Position numbers and translations under genes: made by a program. A stretch of 64,000 bases of DNA, taken from Lachancea mirantina (Eukaryota > Ascomycota > Saccharomycetes > Saccharomycetales > Saccharomycetaceae). Every line of letters starts with the position of its first letter. Position 1 is the stretch's first letter. Below are positions 39,342 to 49,408 of the stretch, in pieces. The stretch covers positions 1,178,001 to 1,242,000 of the forward strand of contig LT598467.1 of assembly GCA_900074745.1 (NCBI GenBank), given 5' to 3'. The notes under the pieces were generated by a model. That model was not told where the DNA came from. It did no database searches and saw only the letters and a program-made list of their open reading frames with translations.

Positions 39342-41570
39342 GTGCTCAGGATGGCGCTGGAGGTGTCGCCGTCGAGACAATTGAGCGAAGGTTTGAGTAA
39401 ATTACACATAAGTTCGCCTTCGAAGTTCAAGTCTTATATCGCGAACGCGGATTTCGAAGACACCGGGTTTGATTCGCAAGTACAGCGAAATCGGAGCGAC
39501 AACAAGTATTTGAGCAAGTTACAAAATTGGTCTGTGAATTACGGGAGCGTGAGACAGCGAGAGGTGGACGTGGAAGAGCAAGAGCCAGCGCAATGGAAAC
39601 AGTACATGGGACGCAGCGCAGATGGAGAAGAGCCGATGAATTTGGTGGTAACTTCGTCGTTGAGCGATCTGTCCTTGATTCCGACCAATACGTTCAAGAA
39701 ACGGGGCACAAAAGCGGGCGTACCGGGATTACAGAGCGGCTTGCGCGACGAGACAGACGTGGATGCGGATGCAGACGCAGATCCGGCACAAGAAGCACTG
39801 GGGGTGTTTAACAACGTTCTGCGACACCAGAGGTCTAATTATGTGGACTTGGGTTCTGGACAGAACCACGTGAACTCCGAGACGGACGCAAACCCGGAGT
39901 CGGCTGCGGCAGCGTCGGATTCGTCATTCGAAGATTCCATCGACGCGTCTGCACAGTCTCCGAGTGTGAACCGGGTGCGCGACACGGGACGGAATGCGCC
40001 ACAAGATGTGCCCCACGATTCGTCGCATCGCGACTCGTCACGTCGCGACGGACCGCGTGGACTTACGCTCATTACACCAGAAGACGCAGGTATGGTTTTC
40101 AATTATAGAGAAGGTGTATGGGATCAACCGTCTGCCAATGTAGACATGTCTACGAGTGGCGCACATTCGTCGACAGTGGGTCAGGAAACGGACGACATGA
40201 CTACGAGCATGGACGCTAAAGAGGCTTCGTTTCGATTGCCACGTATACGAGACTCTGAAGTAGATCAAACTGCAAGTGAGTCGCGAGTTGAAGCGGATAC
40301 TACACCGTTATCGACACCCAAATTGGACTCGAAATTTTTGTCACACGCCCAACGGCCCAAACGAGACATTCGCGCCAGCATCCGGCGGCCGGACGTTACC
40401 GTAACCTCTACTGCTGGTGCCGGCACGGCAGACCGATCGACGTCTTTCCATGTGTCCAAAACCACGGTCATTTCTGCAGTCATGGATGCGGTTCCGCACC
40501 AGGACCAATGGACCCAGTTGCGACAAGTGTCACTTGTGGAGCGTGCATTGGAAAGCCTAGTAGGGCTCGACGAGATTTTGCCCGCTTTGCGTACATTAGA
40601 CGCAAGCCACAATAAACTCAATTCGTTAATGGGCGTTCCGAGGACTTTAACTTCGCTGAATTGTTCGCATAATAGACTTGCTGCTTACACTACTCTGCAC
40701 GAGTTTCCGGAACTCGAAAATTTAGACCTTTCGCATAACATGTTGAGCGGATCGCTTGCGGTGCTGGCACCTGCAATCCATTTACGACGTGTGAATCTGT
40801 CCCACAACACTTTGTCGTCGCTCAATGACTTGGAAACTGCTGAGTGTCGAATAGAAACGCTCAATTTGAGTCGAAATCGAATCATGGGTGTCCTCGATTT
40901 TGCAGAGGTCACGGCGTGGGGCTCACCCTCGCGAGACTCACCTTGGCAATATTTGCAAGAGCTGGACCTCTGCGGCAACAATATCACGAGCATCAAAAAT
41001 TTGCATTTGTTGCCTCGGCTGCGCATACTAAGACTGGACGGGAACCCGCTAGAGACGCTCAAGGGCAATTCGAGTCGGTCGTTAAGGACATTGACGCTAA
41101 TGAATTGCACTGCGCTTCGGGACTTGGGCGAATTTCCGCAACTGCGCGTGCTCAAGCTTAGCGGTGACAGTTTTGGGCCTCAAGCGTTGCCATTGACACT
41201 TGAATACTTCCAGATGACTGGCGGACGTACCGGCGCGCACGCCAGCGGCAAGGCCACTGACAAAGCCTCAGAAAGTGGGTCTATCTGGTCGCAGCTGCCT
41301 CCCTTCCTACGAAAACTCGAGCTCAGTCGAACAGGCATTACAGATCTACCGGACCGATTCCAGGACCAATTTCCAGCGTTGCATACGCTGTCGTTGCACG
41401 ACAACAAGCTTTCAAGTGCCTCACGCGTGCTGTCACGCCTGCCTACCCACTTACGGAAACTAGATCTGAGAGGCAACCCAGTGACAGTTTTCACGTGCGA
41501 AGAAGATAAAGAGCTGTTTCTCAAGGCCACGAGCCTTGCAGCGCCGCTACTGGCCCGCGTGTACGTCTAG
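39342..41570 (+). CDS. NUD1: Spindle-pole-body leucine-rich scaffold of the mitotic exit network
   Basis: The 742-residue protein matches Nud1 (851 residues, YOR373W), the outer-plaque centriolin-like scaffold that recruits Bfa1/Bub2 and Mob1/Dbf2. The N-terminal 400 residues are disordered and rich in Ser, Asp and Arg, with an Asp-Ala tract VDADADADPAQ near residue 140. Leucine-rich repeats run from about 405 to 720, for instance LRTLDASHNKLNSL, LENLDLSHNMLSG, ETLNLSRNRI, LQELDLCGNNITS and LRKLDLRGNPV. A second Met at 39351 is an equally good start. It is divergent from NDD1. Confidence 0.93.
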   Translation: MLRMALEVSPSRQLSEGLSKLHISSPSKFKSYIANADFEDTGFDSQVQRNRSDNKYLSKLQNWSVNYGSVRQREVDVEEQEPAQWKQYMGRSADGEEPMNLVVTSSLSDLSLIPTNTFKKRGTKAGVPGLQSGLRDETDVDADADADPAQEALGVFNNVLRHQRSNYVDLGSGQNHVNSETDANPESAAAASDSSFEDSIDASAQSPSVNRVRDTGRNAPQDVPHDSSHRDSSRRDGPRGLTLITPEDAGMVFNYREGVWDQPSANVDMSTSGAHSSTVGQETDDMTTSMDAKEASFRLPRIRDSEVDQTASESRVEADTTPLSTPKLDSKFLSHAQRPKRDIRASIRRPDVTVTSTAGAGTADRSTSFHVSKTTVISAVMDAVPHQDQWTQLRQVSLVERALESLVGLDEILPALRTLDASHNKLNSLMGVPRTLTSLNCSHNRLAAYTTLHEFPELENLDLSHNMLSGSLAVLAPAIHLRRVNLSHNTLSSLNDLETAECRIETLNLSRNRIMGVLDFAEVTAWGSPSRDSPWQYLQELDLCGNNITSIKNLHLLPRLRILRLDGNPLETLKGNSSRSLRTLTLMNCTALRDLGEFPQLRVLKLSGDSFGPQALPLTLEYFQMTGGRTGAHASGKATDKASESGSIWSQLPPFLRKLELSRTGITDLPDRFQDQFPALHTLSLHDNKLSSASRVLSRLPTHLRKLDLRGNPVTVFTCEEDKELFLKATSLAAPLLARVYV

Positions 41571-42674
41571 ACGGGTGGAAAGCAGCTGCCAGCGGAGCAA
41601 CCCTACCTTACAAGAAATTTGATAAAAGAAGTCTGACGGCGTGAGCAGTGCCAGGGCTTCCCGGAGCAACCCCGTGGTCGCCCGCGGCATCCTGGAAAGC
41701 TCACAAGCCGCCGTGTCGGAACAAAGTCGCATAGAAAAAGAAAACCCAAATAAACAAAAAGGCATCGGAAAAACATGGAAAAACCGTCAGAAAACGGACA
41801 CGGATGAAAGCAGCCCTAGGACAGTCTAATGGCCTTCTCTGACACTCACCCGACCCATCCGACTCCGCTCGAACTGTTATTGGCATCTCCTTAAAAAGAA
41901 ATGGGGCCTCTAAATAATGTCACCACATACGTAACAATCCGAGTTACCCATCTCTACTCATTCCAGTGGTTTCTCTTATCAACAACAACAAACTATCTTA
42001 TCTTCTGTTTACACCTACGCTGCACTGGTAAACAAATAGGAGACCGAGATACGAGCCCAAGAGCAGCTTGAAACAACGTGCAATCAAATGACGCTTGTTT
42101 ATGTTTATGATCGATGCGTCTCGATGAGACGCCTCGAGAATTGTGCCGATGGGCGAGAACACGTCGCCGCGCTCGCTGCGAAGAGCCGCGCAAAAAGAGT
42201 GTGAAGTGGTATAAAAGGCAGCAACTTCAAAGGGATGTTGGAATCGATCACAACAGATATGGTAGCCGAACCATAGCACACTTGAGCTTCAATTTGGAAA
42301 CAACATCTCACAGAAGGTATCTTTTTTAACCGCCGAGCCCTTTTCAATTTGGAAAGGAGAGATATTATCGCTTTTAACGTATTAATACACGTGACAGTCA
42401 CGCGACTCAAGCTTTTTAGAGCCGTGGACGACCCTAGTGACGCCTGCGACGGTCTTTGGTAGCGTACGGCAACGAGTTACCAGATCTGTGTTCCGTAGGT
42501 GCGAACGAAACGGCCGCGTCCCCTTTAACCTGACACTTTTGAGCGACACTCGTTGTGATACTTTCAGTGACAACGGAAACGAGACACAGACAAGAAAAGG
42601 TCAAGATCTTTTCAGTTTGTGAATTCGATCACTTCCCCCGCCCCCCAAAAAGCTTACCAATTATTTAAGTCAGA
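41571..42674. other. Intergenic, NUD1 3' end to GDH2 promoter
   Basis: This 1.1-kb gap contains two GATAAG sites (listed separately), a short hairpin GCGTCTC-GAT-GAGACGC at 42116-42132, a TATAAAA at 42211-42217 and a CACGTG core near 42391. Open frames of about 60-100 codons show no recognisable domain. Confidence 0.5.
41975..42002 (-). promoter_or_regulatory. Paired GATAAG sites upstream of GDH2
   Basis: CTTATC occurs at 41975-41980 and 41997-42002, two GATAAG elements 22 bases apart, about 680 bases before the GDH2 start. Paired GATA sites are the usual UAS-NTR arrangement for Gln3/Gat1. S. cerevisiae GDH2 is nitrogen-catabolite regulated. Confidence 0.5.
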
Positions 42675-45600
42675 ATGCTCGCGACCCCGCAAGTACCCGA
42701 TATCGCTTCGCTATCGATTTCGTCAATGGCAGACTATCATAACTACGAGTTTCCCGGCAAAGACGCACAACGGGAAGCTGTGCTGGATCTCGTAGATCGG
42801 CAAGGTTTCATACCCGATGACGTGATCGAGCATGAAGTGGACTGGTTCTACGAGTCGCTTGGAATCGATGACCTTTTTTTCTCGAAGGAAAACCCGGAAA
42901 TGATTGCCAATATCATACATACGCTGTACGCGTCAAAAGTACAGTCGTTTGCGAAAATTCGGATTCGAGGTGCGATGACCCCTGAAGCCATGCCAGCGGC
43001 GCCAGAGGCTCAGCTGGATGGCCATTTTGACTCGCAAACGGAAAACACCTTCCAAGTCAAGAGCAAAATCGTAACGGACTCCCATGCGGTTTTCATGGAA
43101 ACTGGGTTCAGTCTTGACACCCAGATCGATGACGCGTTTTTGGACAGTACTGCAGAGTCATACCGACTCGTATCTTTTATAGCAGAAAATTCGCTGAAAC
43201 TCACATTTGTGTATCGAACCGCGTTCGTCACCGACGGGGCCAGTGCTGCCAAGATATCGCAGGAACAGCTCATTCACGGCGATGTCGACAGTATCTGTGA
43301 TGCCACGATGGTCAAGGTCACTTCTGCCAAGAACAAACGATTGTACGGGCTGATAATGAATCAGCTACGTCAGCGAGAAGGTCCCGTCATCAAGACGTTC
43401 CATTCCGTCGCAGACGCAGATGAAGTCAGAATCTTGATCGGTTTCAAGCGCGGCACCACTAAGCGCTACTACAGCGCGTTATCGTCGCTGTTGCACTACT
43501 ATCACTTAAAGCCTTCCAAGATTTACCTCGAAACTTTTGCCAACGACGTTGTGATTTACTCCGTCTACTTGAGCCAGGCACAACAAAACGAAGTGGCACT
43601 TCAAAACTTGTCGATGTCCATTTTGCAAGTCGAAAGAGAAGCATCTCTCATGTATGCCATTCCTAGCAATTTTTTCCAAGACCTGTACCAGCAGCGGCAA
43701 TTTTCGCCTCAGGAAGCCATTTACGCACATGTCGCTGCAATTTTCATCAACCATTTCATCAACAGACTGGGTGATGATTATGAAGAGTTGCTCACCGAAC
43801 TCAACGTTTCCAGTGCCACCGCGAAAAACAGCAACAGTTTGCTAGAAGTGCTTGATAATTTGAAGAAGAAACTTAGAAATGAAACTTATACGCAACAAAT
43901 GATCATTGATGTGCTTCACAAGTACAGCCAAATCGTCTCCAAACTTTACAAGAATTTTGCACAGATTCATTACGTTTCCTCTTCTAAGTTCGAAAAAACA
44001 CTCTCTTATCAAAGACTTTCGCAATTGGAGCCCTTCAAAAATACTGCGGAGTTTGAACTTTATTTGAACAAATACATCCCAAACGATTCTCCTGCATTAC
44101 TAGTCCTGCAAACGCTGAGCCTTTTCAACAAATCTATTTTGAAGACAAATTTCTTTATTACAGGCAAAGTCGCCATTTCCTTCCGACTAGATCCTTCGAT
44201 CATCATGCCACGGACAGAATTCCCGGAAACCCCATATGGGATTTTCTTCGTTGTGGGTAACACTTTCAAAGCATTTCATATAAGATTCAGAGACATTGCA
44301 AGGGGTGGTATTCGTATCGTTTGTTCCAGGACGCAGGACATTTACGATGCCAACTCTAAAACTGTGATTGACGAAAATTATCAGCTTGCATCTACTCAAC
44401 AGCGTAAAAATAAAGATATTCCAGAGGGCGGTTCAAAGGGTGTCATCTTGTTAAATCCGACGATGACGTCTCAAGAAGAAACCTTTTTAGCATTTTCTCA
44501 ATATGTCGATTCGATCATTGACATCTTGATTAAAGATCCCTTAAAGGAAAAATATGTGGATTTGCTGAAAAAGGAAGAGATCTTGTTCTTTGGACCTGAT
44601 GAGGGAACGGCAACTTTTGTCGACTGGGCAACCAAGCATGCCAAGAGTAGAGGGTGTCCATGGTGGAAATCGTTTCTCACCGGAAAATCACCTCAAATGG
44701 GTGGAATTCCGCATGACGTCTACGGTATGACATCTCTAAGTGTGCGCTCTTATGTCAACGAAATTTACAAGACTTTGGGCTTGGAAAAGCAATGTGTGAG
44801 AAAATTTCAAACGGGTGGACCTGACGGTGACTTGGGCTCGAACGAAATCCTTTTGTCTTCTCCTAACGAAGTATACGTGGCATTGGTAGATGGCTCGGGT
44901 GTATTATGCGATCCAAACGGACTTAGAAAAGAGGAGCTGATCAGACTTGCTCGTGAGAGGAAGATGATTTCGTTTTTTGACGTTTCGAAATTAAGCGCCC
45001 AGGGCTTTTTCGTCTCAGTCGACGAAGTGGACAGACCGCTCCCAAATGGAGTCATAGTGGCTAACGGGACCACGTTTAGAAACACGTTCCACTTGGAACT
45101 CTTCAAATTTGTCGAGAAAGTTGATCTTTTCGTGCCCTGTGGCGGGCGACCAAATTCCATCGACATTGGCTCATTACATTTCTTAATCGATGCGAAAACC
45201 AACAAATGCAAGATTCCATACATCGTAGAGGGCGCAAACTTGTTTATTACGCAAACTGCTAAACTGGCACTCGAAGAACATGGCTGTCTGTTGATCAAAG
45301 ACGCCACGGCCAACAAAGGCGGTGTGACATCCTCGTCGATGGAAGTTTTGGCTTCTTTGGCGCTCAATGATGCTGATTTCATCACCAAATTCATTGGCAA
45401 TGATCCAAGCGTACGGTCTCCATTGTACCAACAGTACGTGAGTGAAACACAAGCAAAAATTCAAAGAAATGCCAAATTGGAATTTCAACAATTGTGGGCC
45501 CTAAATCAAAAGACCAAGACCCCGATTTCAGAGTTGTCAAATGTGTTGTCGCGAGTCATCAACAAACTCAACGACGAACTTACCGATTCAAGTGAAATTT

Positions 45601-45833
45601 GGGCCAATGATTTGAAATTGAGAAATTATCTTCTGTTGCAGGAAATCATACCAAAACGTTTGATAGACGTGGCAGGCAATGAAGCAATCTTGCAAAACAT
45701 TCCGGAATCATATTTGAGAGCATTGCTATCCAGTTTTTTGTCCAGCACTTATGTCTACAAGAATGGAATTGACGTAAATGTCGGCAAATTTTTGGAATTC
45801 ATCGGCGACTTGAAAAGGAAAGCTGAGCAGTAA
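42675..45833 (+). CDS. GDH2: NAD-dependent glutamate dehydrogenase (large type)
   Basis: The 1052-residue enzyme oxidises glutamate to 2-oxoglutarate and ammonia with NAD, the main route of ammonia release when glutamate is the nitrogen source. S. cerevisiae Gdh2 (YDL215C) has 1092 residues. The N-terminal half is the regulatory region of this class. The C-terminal half is the GDH fold, with RDIARGGIRIVCSRTQDIYDANSK, the PEGGSKG substrate loop, the Pro/Gly-rich FQTGGPDGDLGSNE and the nucleotide-binding VDLFVPCGGRPNSID. No break is seen. GDH2-RRI1-TIM22 matches the YDL215-217 block with SWT21 interposed. GATA sites upstream support nitrogen control. Confidence 0.96.
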   Translation: MLATPQVPDIASLSISSMADYHNYEFPGKDAQREAVLDLVDRQGFIPDDVIEHEVDWFYESLGIDDLFFSKENPEMIANIIHTLYASKVQSFAKIRIRGAMTPEAMPAAPEAQLDGHFDSQTENTFQVKSKIVTDSHAVFMETGFSLDTQIDDAFLDSTAESYRLVSFIAENSLKLTFVYRTAFVTDGASAAKISQEQLIHGDVDSICDATMVKVTSAKNKRLYGLIMNQLRQREGPVIKTFHSVADADEVRILIGFKRGTTKRYYSALSSLLHYYHLKPSKIYLETFANDVVIYSVYLSQAQQNEVALQNLSMSILQVEREASLMYAIPSNFFQDLYQQRQFSPQEAIYAHVAAIFINHFINRLGDDYEELLTELNVSSATAKNSNSLLEVLDNLKKKLRNETYTQQMIIDVLHKYSQIVSKLYKNFAQIHYVSSSKFEKTLSYQRLSQLEPFKNTAEFELYLNKYIPNDSPALLVLQTLSLFNKSILKTNFFITGKVAISFRLDPSIIMPRTEFPETPYGIFFVVGNTFKAFHIRFRDIARGGIRIVCSRTQDIYDANSKTVIDENYQLASTQQRKNKDIPEGGSKGVILLNPTMTSQEETFLAFSQYVDSIIDILIKDPLKEKYVDLLKKEEILFFGPDEGTATFVDWATKHAKSRGCPWWKSFLTGKSPQMGGIPHDVYGMTSLSVRSYVNEIYKTLGLEKQCVRKFQTGGPDGDLGSNEILLSSPNEVYVALVDGSGVLCDPNGLRKEELIRLARERKMISFFDVSKLSAQGFFVSVDEVDRPLPNGVIVANGTTFRNTFHLELFKFVEKVDLFVPCGGRPNSIDIGSLHFLIDAKTNKCKIPYIVEGANLFITQTAKLALEEHGCLLIKDATANKGGVTSSSMEVLASLALNDADFITKFIGNDPSVRSPLYQQYVSETQAKIQRNAKLEFQQLWALNQKTKTPISELSNVLSRVINKLNDELTDSSEIWANDLKLRNYLLLQEIIPKRLIDVAGNEAILQNIPESYLRALLSSFLSSTYVYKNGIDVNVGKFLEFIGDLKRKAEQ

Positions 45834-46035
45834 TGGTTCCGATGTATATACCTCGCGACCAATTGAAAAGATTCCAGCTCGCGAGCCGGTCCTTTTAGTG
45901 ATGCTAAATAACTCACTCCATCTTGATTAGAAATAATGACTTACACAGGAGGAAGTAGAAGAAAATAAACGAAATTAAGCACTTGGCGGAAGCTAGGCTA
46001 GAGACATAGCTTCTTGTACCTTCTATGGGATTGAC

Positions 46036-47271
46036 ATGTACCAGGACAAGTCCGTTCAAGAGTTGACCGAGATAATCGATGATCTTACTCGATCCATCAA
46101 TTTGTTGGAATCAATAGGACATTATGGGGCTCCATCTTTGCAAGAAGAACTCGTGAGCTCTTCCAATCTAACAGATCTGTTGGTCAAGACGCAAGAAACC
46201 TCTAACAACAATCCGACAAGACCTTCCAGTGGAGCTCCCTTGAGCAAAGTGTTGCTATCCACGTCAGTGTGCCATAAGATGCTTCAACACGCGGGAAACG
46301 GTGGAGACATTGAAGTCATGGGAATGTTGATAGGAAGGGTCTTTCATAACAGTTTTGTTGTATTTGACTGCTTTTCACTGCCTGTCGAGGGAACAGAGAC
46401 CAGAGTGAATGCTCAGTCGGAGTCTTATGAGTATATGGTCAGTTACGTGGACGAGCTTTACGGAAAAGATAGCAAGAAATGGAAAGTTGTGGGCTGGTAC
46501 CATTCGCACCCGGGATACGACTGTTGGTTGAGCAACATTGACATCGAGACCCAGAGACTGAACCAAAAATTTCAAGACCCTTACGTGGCTCTTGTCATCG
46601 ACCCGAAGAAGTCGACACAGAACGGAAAACTTGCCCTTGGAGCGTTCAGAACAATAGATGAGAAGACTGACGGTGGCGAAAGTGCGGCGTCTAATCTGGC
46701 CCTGTATTCTAACACTAATCATGATTCAGCAATGCAATACTATGAGCTTGAAATTTCAGCATTCGACAGCCAACTTGATGCTCCGTTGAATAATTTTTCT
46801 GCCAAGAGTACAGCACCACTCGAAACAACATCAGATGAGGGTTTGTTTCTGCTTGAACAATTGCTCGAGATTGTAAAGAGCTCTCAAAATTTCGACAATA
46901 TGAGGAGGACCGGTCCCTGGGAAATTCCCAATATTATCAATACAGGTGAAATGGCTTCGGAACGACTCAATGACGCCGAAGCAGCTCGGGCAGCTGAAGA
47001 CAGTGCTGAAGATATCTTTGAGCTGAAGGTTTGCAACTCAGCTGACAGCGACAGTGACGTAGAAATGGGTTCCAATACGGCCGGCGACACGACCGCTGAA
47101 CGTAGTAGTATCTCAACGGATATGGTCGAACAAAATGCTGGGGAAACCGTTAATGCGGGCAACACCTTGAGTTTACAAAATGAGTTTCTGTTGAGAAGGA
47201 AAAGATTGCAAAGATTTAAACTACAGGAGTACCGTGACTTGCGGTTCTTTCGCGATTCATTTCTTATATGA
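46036..47271 (+). CDS. RRI1: COP9 signalosome metalloprotease subunit (CSN5/JAB1)
   Basis: The 411-residue protein is the deneddylating subunit that removes Rub1 from cullins; S. cerevisiae Rri1 is YDL216C. The MPN+ (JAMM) zinc site is complete: E93 in IEVMGMLIG, then H156 and H158 in HSHPGYDCWLSNID, with D169. The C-terminal 120 residues are acidic and variable. The stop codon overlaps the 3' end of the convergent SWT21 by 8 bases. Gene order GDH2-RRI1 matches S. cerevisiae. Confidence 0.94.
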   Translation: MYQDKSVQELTEIIDDLTRSINLLESIGHYGAPSLQEELVSSSNLTDLLVKTQETSNNNPTRPSSGAPLSKVLLSTSVCHKMLQHAGNGGDIEVMGMLIGRVFHNSFVVFDCFSLPVEGTETRVNAQSESYEYMVSYVDELYGKDSKKWKVVGWYHSHPGYDCWLSNIDIETQRLNQKFQDPYVALVIDPKKSTQNGKLALGAFRTIDEKTDGGESAASNLALYSNTNHDSAMQYYELEISAFDSQLDAPLNNFSAKSTAPLETTSDEGLFLLEQLLEIVKSSQNFDNMRRTGPWEIPNIINTGEMASERLNDAEAARAAEDSAEDIFELKVCNSADSDSDVEMGSNTAGDTTAERSSISTDMVEQNAGETVNAGNTLSLQNEFLLRRKRLQRFKLQEYRDLRFFRDSFLI

Positions 47272-48523
47272 TTTCATCTATAGAAATGCCACAAACGGGA
47301 TCTTTAGTAGTATCGAACTTGTCCGATGAATAAGAAATGCCAATCATATTTGGATTTTCAGGATTACACGCTACGATATTCAGTCTTGAGCCATTGGAGG
47401 TCGGGATGCCGGTTAAAGTGTACTCAGCAGCATTATCTTCTGATTTAGTGGAGTGACGTGACAATCCACCAAATTCGACAAAATCGCTGTCCCATTGCAG
47501 AATGCACCCGTCAGCTGTACCCATTGCAAGACCGTTAACGTTAATGGAACCCTTGAATTTTTGGCTGTCGATTCTGAAGGGAAGCACTAGCTCGTTGACC
47601 AAGGAACAATTCTGCCGTGTGTCCAAAACGCAAATACGATCAGAGTTTCTCGTTACAACGTATAGGAAATGGCCGTTCAAGCTGGACAAGAGCTGTGTTA
47701 CACCGCCGTTACCGGTATGATTTTTTTCGAGATTTGACACGTTATAACAAGACGGTGAACGCGGATCAAGCGTATAAAGTTCACTTTTGTACGTGCCCAA
47801 GTAACGAAACGTTTTACTAGACTCTGAGGCGTCTTCATTGAAGCTCGAAACAATCGATTTGGCGGTCAAAAAGCTTTTGGTGCTATCGCGTCGGCACTGG
47901 AATTCTCTCACAGCGTCTCCTTTGTTTAAATCATAGAGCGCAATTTTGTTTCTGGCCATTCCTGCGAGAAAAGCGACGTCATCCCAAAAGGCTAGCGAAT
48001 AAACCGGCTCGTAGCGATCGTTCAGCGGATTAGCCACGTCGTAGCGGAACAAAGCAGGGTGCTCCTCCGCATGCCCTGAAAGCGAGAAAAGTTGAATTGG
48101 CAAGTCTCGACAGGAAAGAAGCACCAAGTTGTAACAAGAATCTGCGAAAAGCGAATACTGTGGATGAACACATGATTCCATAATAGATTGTCCCCTGAAG
48201 AATCTCTTGAACGGAACAAGCGACGTCTCGGTGTCTTCTGGTAATAGATACTGACGAATTCCCAAGTCATTATGAACCGTCATGAAAGATGCGCCATCTC
48301 TGGACCAGTGAAATTTCTCACAAATAATCGGCTGCCTGAAATCAAACCTCCAAGTCGGTTTCCGATACTCATTTGAATGAACTGACCTTTCAAGTTCTGG
48401 GAATTCGTAATTTAACCTCCTGCTGAGCGTTTTCGACGCTTCGACTTCCAGGTTCCAGCTTTTTTTGACATCTCGGTGATGAAACGTGTTGGAAGTGTCA
48501 AACAAATGTCTGAGATGGCTCAT
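47264..48523 (-). CDS. SWT21: WD40 protein Swt21 (TCAB1/WDR79-like, pre-mRNA splicing)
   Basis: The 419-residue WD-repeat protein matches Swt21 (357 residues, YNL187W), which associates with the spliceosome and resembles human TCAB1/WDR79. Diagnostic strings are FHWSRDGASFMTVHNDLGIRQYLLPE, KRFFRGQSI, YEPVYSLAF and LSSLNGHFLYVVTRNSDRICVLD. It has about 60 more N-terminal residues than the S. cerevisiae protein. Start at 48523 is the only Met before the conserved core that keeps the frame. It overlaps RRI1 by 8 bases tail to tail. Confidence 0.92.
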   Translation of the reverse strand: MSHLRHLFDTSNTFHHRDVKKSWNLEVEASKTLSRRLNYEFPELERSVHSNEYRKPTWRFDFRQPIICEKFHWSRDGASFMTVHNDLGIRQYLLPEDTETSLVPFKRFFRGQSIMESCVHPQYSLFADSCYNLVLLSCRDLPIQLFSLSGHAEEHPALFRYDVANPLNDRYEPVYSLAFWDDVAFLAGMARNKIALYDLNKGDAVREFQCRRDSTKSFLTAKSIVSSFNEDASESSKTFRYLGTYKSELYTLDPRSPSCYNVSNLEKNHTGNGGVTQLLSSLNGHFLYVVTRNSDRICVLDTRQNCSLVNELVLPFRIDSQKFKGSINVNGLAMGTADGCILQWDSDFVEFGGLSRHSTKSEDNAAEYTLTGIPTSNGSRLNIVACNPENPNMIGISYSSDKFDTTKDPVCGISIDEII

Positions 48524-48785
48524 TAGATCATGGTTTGATGGTATTCTTTTGTTCGGTCGGCTTAGTTTTGGTTTTGCTTGATGATCGAATTGATGATCGA
48601 GTCGAAGTTTGAGTTGAAGTCCGAGTTGAAGTTTCTGAAATTTTTCAAGAACTCATCATCATGAAATTCAAGAAAGTCTTGATAGTAGTGATAGGGATCT
48701 GAGCATTGATTGATACTTGTAATAGAAGTCCACCAATAGAGTCCCGATAGCTCGTCTAGCACTCAATCCAGAACTCTGAGGTACC

Positions 48786-49385
48786 ATGGTTTATAGAGGA
48801 TTTGGTCTGGAGCAGGTGACTCCTCCTACGAACAAAAGCCTGAGCGAGATGACACCGGAAGAACAAGGTGAACATGGTGCCCAGATGATGGTCAGTTTCA
48901 TGACTTCTTGTCCTGGGAAATCGGCAATAAGTGGAGTAACGGGTTTTGCATTGGGCGGTGTTTTTGGACTTTTCATGGCTTCGATGGCTTACGATACGCC
49001 CCTGCATTCGCCAGCTGCCGGAGCTGCTGCCGGAGCTGCCGGCTTGCCAAATACGGTGCAACAAATGGCGGATTTACCTTTAAAACAACAAGTTAAATTA
49101 CAATTTGCTGATATGGGGAAACGAGCGTATTCAAGTGCCAAAAATTTCGGTTACATCGGTATGATTTATTCTGGTGTTGAATGTGCGATCGAGTCTCTTA
49201 GAGCCAAAAATGATATTTACAATGGGGTCGCCGCGGGATGTTTGACAGGCGGTGGGCTTGCTTATAAGAGTGGTCCCACAGCGGCACTTTTGGGTTGTGC
49301 AGGCTTCGCAGCGTTTTCTACCGCGATAGATCTGTATATGCGGCAAGAGAATGGTACACCGCCCAAGAACGATTTTGACGATTAA
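48786..49385 (+). CDS. TIM22: Mitochondrial carrier translocase channel subunit
   Basis: The 199-residue protein is the pore of the TIM22 complex, which inserts carrier proteins into the inner mitochondrial membrane. S. cerevisiae Tim22 has 207 residues (YDL217C). The four-helix Tim17/22/23 fold is visible: a first segment at [19 protein letters not shown], conserved Cys in FMTSCPGKS, then [43 protein letters not shown], and a final helix with [16 protein letters not shown]. It is divergent from SWT21, about 260 bases apart. Confidence 0.97.
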   Translation: MVYRGFGLEQVTPPTNKSLSEMTPEEQGEHGAQMMVSFMTSCPGKSAISGVTGFALGGVFGLFMASMAYDTPLHSPAAGAAAGAAGLPNTVQQMADLPLKQQVKLQFADMGKRAYSSAKNFGYIGMIYSGVECAIESLRAKNDIYNGVAAGCLTGGGLAYKSGPTAALLGCAGFAAFSTAIDLYMRQENGTPPKNDFDD

Positions 49386-49408
49386 AGGATGGGCCCTTAT
49401 CTTGTATA

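Noticed and set aside
44807-45400. 197-codon antisense frame inside GDH2
   Set aside because: No domain; it mirrors the conserved GDH2 catalytic region.
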